Positions 40,111-44,767 of a DNA stretch of 44,767 nucleotides are shown one piece after another. This stretch comes from Saprospiraceae bacterium (GTDB lineage: Bacteria > Bacteroidota > Bacteroidia > Chitinophagales > Saprospiraceae): NCBI GenBank assembly GCA_019634045.1, contig JAHQWA010000183.1:1-44767 (forward strand), read 5' to 3'. The number at the start of each line of letters is the position of its first letter. Within the stretch, counting starts at the first letter, position 1. Position numbers and translations under genes: made by a program. The notes beneath the pieces are model-generated. The model had not been told where the DNA came from, made no database searches, and worked only from the letters and a program-made list of their open reading frames with translations.

Positions 40111-41505
40111 ATGAAAATTTATCACTCGACTGCCTTACTCTTCTTACTATTTGTTTTTGCTAGCGACATCAACGCACAATCTTCTGTATTGGATACCTAC
40201 ATCCAGGAGGCCTTGAACAACAACGTGGCGCTGCAACAAAAAAATCTTTCCTATAAAAGAAGTCTAGAAGCACTAAAGGAAGCCAAAGCCATGTTTATCC
40301 CAAAACTGTCATTGCAAGCGCGCTATTCTATGGCAGAAGGGGGGCGTGCTATTGTTCTTCCCATTGGAGATCTGGTCAATCCCGTCTACCAAAATCTAAA
40401 TCTCATCAACGACTTGGCTAGCGATGCCAGTCCTGATTATCCCGATATTCCTGTATATCCTACCATTGAAAATGAATCGGAGAACTTTTTACGTAGGCGT
40501 GAACAAGAAACCTATTTCCGCGCTGCTATGCCATTATTCAATGCGGCCATTATCCAGAATCAAAGAATTCAAGCCAACCTTTCTGAATCGGAAAGAATTG
40601 GCGTAGATGTATACAAAAGGGAGTTGGTAAAGGAGGTAAAGACCGCTTATTATAACTATGCAAAAGCACTGGAGGCGATAAGGCTATATGAAAATACGAT
40701 GCTCTTAGTAAACGAAAACCTACGGACCAGTGAAAGTTTACACCGCAATCATAAGGTCACCATTGATGAAGTGTATGCGGCGCAGGCCCAAGTAAAGCAG
40801 GTAGAGCAAGATTTAACAAATGCACAGAAAAACGAGAAAATTGCCAAGTCCTACTTTAATTTCCTGTTGAATCAAGAGTTTGAACGCGACATTACCATCC
40901 AAGAAGCAGCTGTCAATCCAATAGCTGTTACGGATCGTGCACAGCTCATCAATAGTGCTACCTCTAATCGAGAAGAAATCCAACAAATGAACTATTTCCT
41001 TTCTGCCACTGACAATAAGATTAAGCTCAGTAAAGGAAATATGCTTCCACAGGTCAATTTAGCAGTAGACTATGGAGTGCAAGGTGTGGATTATAACCTT
41101 GATGCGGATAGTGACTACATCATGGGCTCGGTCGTGATGAGCTGGAATCTATTTGATCGTAGTAATAAGCCAAAAGTACAGCAAGCTAAAATTGAAAAGC
41201 AAGAGCTAGCTCAGCAGAAACTGGAGGTACAACAACAAATCGGGTTGCAAACCATCAGTGCTTATCACGAACTAGAGGCTGCTATCAAACAAGTAGAATT
41301 GGCGGAAGCACAGGTAAAAGCCCTGAAGGAAGCCTACAAATTAGTAGCAAAGAAATATAGCATTGGCCAGGCCAATCAGGTGGAACTCACGAATGCACGA
41401 ACCCAAATGACAAATGCGCAGCAGCAATCCATTATTGCCGAATTCGATTACCAAATTCGAATAGCAGAATTGGAACGGGCAGCAGGCACCTACGAATTTA
41501 AGTAA
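40111..41505 (+). CDS. TolC-family outer-membrane efflux protein
   Basis: A 464-residue exported channel protein. ATG 40111 gives a signal peptide (MKIYHSTALLFLLFVFASDINA, then QSS). Two OEP repeats follow: SVLDTYIQEALNNNVALQQK with long Ala/Glu/Gln helices, and the second repeat from about residue 280 (EIQQMNYFLSATDNKIKLSK). LQARYSMAEGG and LAVDYGVQGVDYNL are the barrel strands, and the closing helix has ANQVELTNARTQMTNAQQQ. First gene of the RND efflux operon; the adaptor gene follows after a 161-base spacer with a 12-bp hairpin. Confidence 0.9.
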   Translation: MKIYHSTALLFLLFVFASDINAQSSVLDTYIQEALNNNVALQQKNLSYKRSLEALKEAKAMFIPKLSLQARYSMAEGGRAIVLPIGDLVNPVYQNLNLINDLASDASPDYPDIPVYPTIENESENFLRRREQETYFRAAMPLFNAAIIQNQRIQANLSESERIGVDVYKRELVKEVKTAYYNYAKALEAIRLYENTMLLVNENLRTSESLHRNHKVTIDEVYAAQAQVKQVEQDLTNAQKNEKIAKSYFNFLLNQEFERDITIQEAAVNPIAVTDRAQLINSATSNREEIQQMNYFLSATDNKIKLSKGNMLPQVNLAVDYGVQGVDYNLDADSDYIMGSVVMSWNLFDRSNKPKVQQAKIEKQELAQQKLEVQQQIGLQTISAYHELEAAIKQVELAEAQVKALKEAYKLVAKKYSIGQANQVELTNARTQMTNAQQQSIIAEFDYQIRIAELERAAGTYEFK

Positions 41506-41582
41506 TGGTATAAGCCCGCAGTTGACCCACGCCCCATAGACCACACAAGAGACCTATTAAGTTCAATTATCTGGGCGTTTGC

Positions 41583-41632
41583 GGTGGAGGATAGCTAAGT
41601 TTAGATGATGATAATAATTTCTATTCTCCACC
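41583..41632 (+). promoter_or_regulatory. 12-bp hairpin upstream of the efflux adaptor gene
   Basis: GGTGGAGGATAG (41583-41594) pairs with CTATTCTCCACC (41621-41632) without interruption, including one G-U pair, around a 26-base loop. It ends 34 bases before the adaptor ATG and lacks a following T tract, so a role in RNA stability or translation is more likely than termination. Confidence 0.5.
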
Positions 41633-41666
41633 CTTGCGCATTTCATGTTTTCAATGATCTTATACA

Positions 41667-42800
41667 ATGAAAAACGTACAGAATATTCTCTCCTTATTCT
41701 CTCTCAGTCTCCTTTTGCTTGCATGTGGTGGACAAAATGCATCAGAATCAGCAAAAGAAGATAAAGCTCCTCGAAAAGTAGAAACCTTTAGCGCAGAGGC
41801 GGTTGATTTTGAAGAATTCATCTTCGCCACTGGTAAGTTGGCCTCTAGCGAGGAAAGTAAGCTCAGTTTTAAGACGGGCGGAATCATCAAAAAGATCTTT
41901 GTAAAAGAAGGCCAACAAGTCCGAAAAGGGCAATTGCTGGCAGAGTTGGACCTATCTGAAATACAAGCTCAAACCCAACAGGCTATGCTAGGGAAGGAGC
42001 AAGCGGCTATCAATATTGAAAATGCTCAACTGGCTGTAAAATTGGCGGAAAGAGATTACCGGAATGCGAAAGCCCTCTATGAGGATAGTGTGGCAACACT
42101 TGAGCAATTGGAGAATGCAGAAGTGCAAATGGACAATGCTAAAAACCAATTGCAAGCCGCAGAGAAAGGTTTAGCCTTCAACAACCGCAATGTTACAATG
42201 GCGGAATTTAATCTGAAATATTCTAGAATTACAGCGCCATCGAGAGGTGTGATCCTGCGTAAACATGCGGAAGCCAATGAGTTAGCCAATCCTGGTAAGC
42301 CCATTTTTGATTTTGGCTCTAAGGATAAGGCTATGGTAATTCGGGTTAACCTTACGGACAAGGATATCATTCATGTCAACCTAGGAGATAAAGCTGATGT
42401 GAAATTTGATGCCCATGGAAGCACCACCTTTGATGGGACCATCCGAGAGATCGCAAGCATCGCTGATCCTTACACCAATACCTTTGAGGTCGAGATCGAA
42501 GTGGATCCACAAGGAAAGAAATTACTCTCTGGGTTCATCGGGACGGTAGAGATTGAGGCGCCGGCAAAAGCAGCCCTGATAGAAATCCCGATTGATGCCT
42601 TGATCAAGGCTGATGCAAAACGCGGTGAGATCTTTTTAGCGGAGGATGGGAAAGCCAAAAAAGTTCCGATCGAAATTCACCGAATCCGAGGCGATCGTTT
42701 ATTAGTCAGTAAAGGCTTGCAAGCAGCAGATGAAGTAATTATTAGCAGTGTCGGTTACATCGAAGAACACGAGGCCATCTTGATTAGCCAAAATAATTAA
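41667..42800 (+). CDS. RND efflux periplasmic adaptor (membrane fusion protein), lipoprotein
   Basis: A 377-residue HlyD/AcrA-type adaptor. Lipobox LLLLACGG (Cys20) anchors it in the inner-membrane periplasmic face. The first half-lipoyl motif is GGIIKKIFVKEGQQVRKGQL followed by LAELD, then a helical hairpin (about 85-155) rich in Gln/Ala/Glu, the second half-lipoyl YSRITAPSRGVILRKHAEAN, a beta-barrel with DLGDKADVKFDAHG-like strands, and a C-terminal membrane-proximal domain ending SVGYIEEHEAIL. It lies between the channel and pump genes, 35 bases ahead of the pump, and completes a tripartite pump. Confidence 0.93.
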   Translation: MKNVQNILSLFSLSLLLLACGGQNASESAKEDKAPRKVETFSAEAVDFEEFIFATGKLASSEESKLSFKTGGIIKKIFVKEGQQVRKGQLLAELDLSEIQAQTQQAMLGKEQAAINIENAQLAVKLAERDYRNAKALYEDSVATLEQLENAEVQMDNAKNQLQAAEKGLAFNNRNVTMAEFNLKYSRITAPSRGVILRKHAEANELANPGKPIFDFGSKDKAMVIRVNLTDKDIIHVNLGDKADVKFDAHGSTTFDGTIREIASIADPYTNTFEVEIEVDPQGKKLLSGFIGTVEIEAPAKAALIEIPIDALIKADAKRGEIFLAEDGKAKKVPIEIHRIRGDRLLVSKGLQAADEVIISSVGYIEEHEAILISQNN

Positions 42801-42835
42801 GCCTCTGCTTGACCTTAGGTACTAAATCCAGTGAA

Positions 42836-44767
42836 ATGAACATTCCAAAGTTTTCTATAGAAAATTATCAATTCACCCTTACCGTATTCGTAGCCCTATT
42901 GGTAATGGGGGTAATGTCCTTCTTAAGTATGCCACAACGGGAAGACCCCGTAGTGGAGATCCCAAATACCATCATTGTAGCGGTTTATCCAGGAGCTAAT
43001 CCCGAGGATATGGAAAGCCAGGTAGTGGATGTGATTGAAGAGGCGGTCAATGAATTGGACGATATCCAAGAGATCCGTACCACCATTAACGACGGCGTAG
43101 CCGTAGTTGCCGTAGAATCTATATTCGGTTTGGATCCTGACGATAGATATGATGAAGTGGTTCGTCAGGTCAATCAGGTTCGAGATGAGCTTCCTTCCGA
43201 TTTGTATCAGCTGGATTTGCGGAAGTTTTCTACCAGTACGGTAAATATTATGCAGATGGCGTTAGTCTCGGAAAAGGCTAGCTTTCGACGCATGAAATCG
43301 GAAGCGGAAAGGATTAAATCTGTCATCGAAGATGTGGATGGAGTGAAGAAAGTAGAGATCGAAGCCTACCCTGAGCAAGAGATACGAATAGCCTTGAATC
43401 CCGTTCTCATGACGGAGATGAACATCTCCTTGGACGATATTGAACGATCGATTCAAAGTAGTAATGCCAATATTCCTGGAGGCGCAGTGAAGGTCTCCAA
43501 CCGATTATTCAACATCAAAACCTCCGGGGCGTATGAGGATCTCAATCAGATCAAGAATACAGTCGTCGGTAGTTATCAAGGGAAGATCATTTATCTGAAA
43601 AATATCGCCGCAGTCTATTTTGATTATGAGGATGATCGTTGGATGGGAAGATACAATGGAGAAAAGGCCATTTACATTAATACGCAGCAAAAGGATGGTT
43701 ACAACATTTTTGATGTGGCCAACCCGATCAAGGATAAGGTTGAGGATATAGCTTTGGCAGGAGATATCCGCTTAGAGTACGTTTTTGATCAGGCGGATGG
43801 AGTGAAGGAACGGGTTAGCGGGTTTCTTTCTAATTTGCTGCAAGGAATCATCCTGGTTGGAGTAATTATCTTTTTGCTATTGGGAGCTCGCTCTTCTTCC
43901 ATCGTCATGATATCGATTCCCCTATCCATCTTAATTGGTCTTTGGGTCGTTGATTCAGCTGGCTTTTCTTTACAACAGATGTCCATTGCAGGACTGATTG
44001 TAGCACTAGGTTTATTGGTGGACAATTCCATTGCCATTATTGAAAATATCGAGCGATTTATTGGGCAAGGTTATAGTCGCACAGATGCCGCGATTAAGGC
44101 TACCCAGCAGTTGATCGCTCCCATCACGAGTGCTACTTTAACCACGGTCTTAGCTTTTGTCCCCATCATCATGATGCCGGAAACTACCGGGGCCTTTATC
44201 AAAGCTCTACCAGTGACGGTCATTGCTACCTTGACGGCTTCCTTGATCATTGCGGTAACGCTCACCCCCTACATCGCTAGTAAGGTATTAAAAGAGAAGA
44301 AATCGGAGGAAGCCCGTGCAACTTTTACTTTTAAAGCCATTAAGCGCTTTGTAGAAGGGCCTTATCGGAAAGCTTTGAACTGGACACTCCATCATCGATT
44401 CTTGACTATTTCTCTGGCGATGGCGAGTTTAGTCGGGGCATTTATGTTGTTCCCGCTGGTAGGCGTAAGCTTTTTTCCAAAGGCAGAAAAACCGCAGTTT
44501 AGAATTACGGTACGCCTCCCGAATGGTAGCAACTTGGACGCCACCAATGAGGCGGTACGCTTTGTGGAGGGGGTGCTCGATGAGGTGGAATCAATAGAGT
44601 ATTATGCTTCCAACGTTGGCCATGGCAACCCTCGGATCTATTACAATGTCAATCCGGTCAATTACACAAGTAATTATGGAGAGTTGTTTGTAATGCTCAA
44701 GGAATATGACATTGAAGAGTTTTATGCTCTTTTAGATCATCTGCGTTCCACCTTTGATTCCTATACC
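42836..44767 (+). CDS. RND efflux pump inner-membrane transporter (AcrB/HAE1 family), 5' part
   Basis: 644 codons are visible and the frame is open to the window edge; the full protein should have about 1000-1050 residues. The start MNIPKFSIENYQFTLTVFVA leads into TM1, then PQREDPVVEIPN and YPGANPEDMESQVVDVIEEA, the standard porter-domain entry. TM2-TM6 begin near residue 330; the motif GLLVDNSIAIIENI has Asp396 at the position of AcrB Asp407 and Asn397 where AcrB has Asp408. GVSFFPKAEKPQFRITV opens the second half. Substrates cannot be inferred. The 35-base spacing to the adaptor gene supports one operon. Confidence 0.95.
   Translation, partial: MNIPKFSIENYQFTLTVFVALLVMGVMSFLSMPQREDPVVEIPNTIIVAVYPGANPEDMESQVVDVIEEAVNELDDIQEIRTTINDGVAVVAVESIFGLDPDDRYDEVVRQVNQVRDELPSDLYQLDLRKFSTSTVNIMQMALVSEKASFRRMKSEAERIKSVIEDVDGVKKVEIEAYPEQEIRIALNPVLMTEMNISLDDIERSIQSSNANIPGGAVKVSNRLFNIKTSGAYEDLNQIKNTVVGSYQGKIIYLKNIAAVYFDYEDDRWMGRYNGEKAIYINTQQKDGYNIFDVANPIKDKVEDIALAGDIRLEYVFDQADGVKERVSGFLSNLLQGIILVGVIIFLLLGARSSSIVMISIPLSILIGLWVVDSAGFSLQQMSIAGLIVALGLLVDNSIAIIENIERFIGQGYSRTDAAIKATQQLIAPITSATLTTVLAFVPIIMMPETTGAFIKALPVTVIATLTASLIIAVTLTPYIASKVLKEKKSEEARATFTFKAIKRFVEGPYRKALNWTLHHRFLTISLAMASLVGAFMLFPLVGVSFFPKAEKPQFRITVRLPNGSNLDATNEAVRFVEGVLDEVESIEYYASNVGHGNPRIYYNVNPVNYTSNYGELFVMLKEYDIEEFYALLDHLRSTFDSYT

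Noticed and set aside
43990..44060. RND pump with Asp-Asn in place of Asp-Asp in the proton relay motif.
   Set aside because: The DN variant is common among HAE1-type RND pumps, so it is not evidence of a defective or novel pump.

Overview
The window looks like a chromosomal segment of a Bacteroidota bacterium, probably of the Saprospiria (Lewinella/Haliscomenobacter-like); the phylum is well supported and the family is an inference. The phylum evidence is a GldB gliding lipoprotein, a large secreted protein with a type IX secretion (T9SS) type A C-terminal tail, four small PorT-like outer-membrane barrels, an F-ATPase a subunit with a histidine-rich exported N-terminus, and repeated Bacteroidota-type promoter elements (TAnnTTTG, sometimes with an upstream TTG). 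I see no rRNA, tRNA, CRISPR array, insertion sequence or prophage. Most of the window is ordinary core and envelope biology.

Layout. 1-6457: the 3' part of a NarL/LytS-type sensor kinase, a cysQ-led two-gene operon on the minus strand, galE, a decayed gene remnant, a zinc alcohol dehydrogenase, exonuclease III and a GNAT acetyltransferase. 6521-13310: an outer-membrane barrel, a structured RNA candidate with its own terminator, a three-gene minus-strand operon of exported proteins of unknown function, and a divergent LysM lytic transglycosylase. 13311-16405: a 900-base gene-free stretch with a second structured RNA candidate and a large inverted repeat, a DUF937 protein with two calcium-loop-like motifs, TatA and a 2OG-Fe(II) oxygenase with a palindrome in its leader. 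16792-22316: gldB, a barrel, a DUF2306 membrane protein, nadC and pyrD. 22494-24822: a response regulator and sensor kinase operon. 25226-30530: a barrel, a small secreted protein with a T9SS-tail-like end, a possible 34-residue HTH-like peptide gene between two terminators, and a 1170-residue HYR-like repeat protein.

31204-36764 is the ATP synthase operon atpB-E-F-H-A-G, with a strong promoter and terminator. atpD and atpC are absent and must lie elsewhere. 36882-44767: another barrel, a membrane-bound AraC-type regulator translationally coupled to a PD-(D/E)XK nuclease-like protein, and an RND efflux operon (outer-membrane channel, lipoprotein adaptor, pump) that runs off the right edge.

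The least explained parts are the exported three-gene operon (7699-11606), the two RNA candidates (about 7523-7691 and 13775-13938), the small HTH-like reading frame (26799-26903) and the AraC/nuclease pair. Proposed functions for these are inference from sequence alone; no database search was possible.
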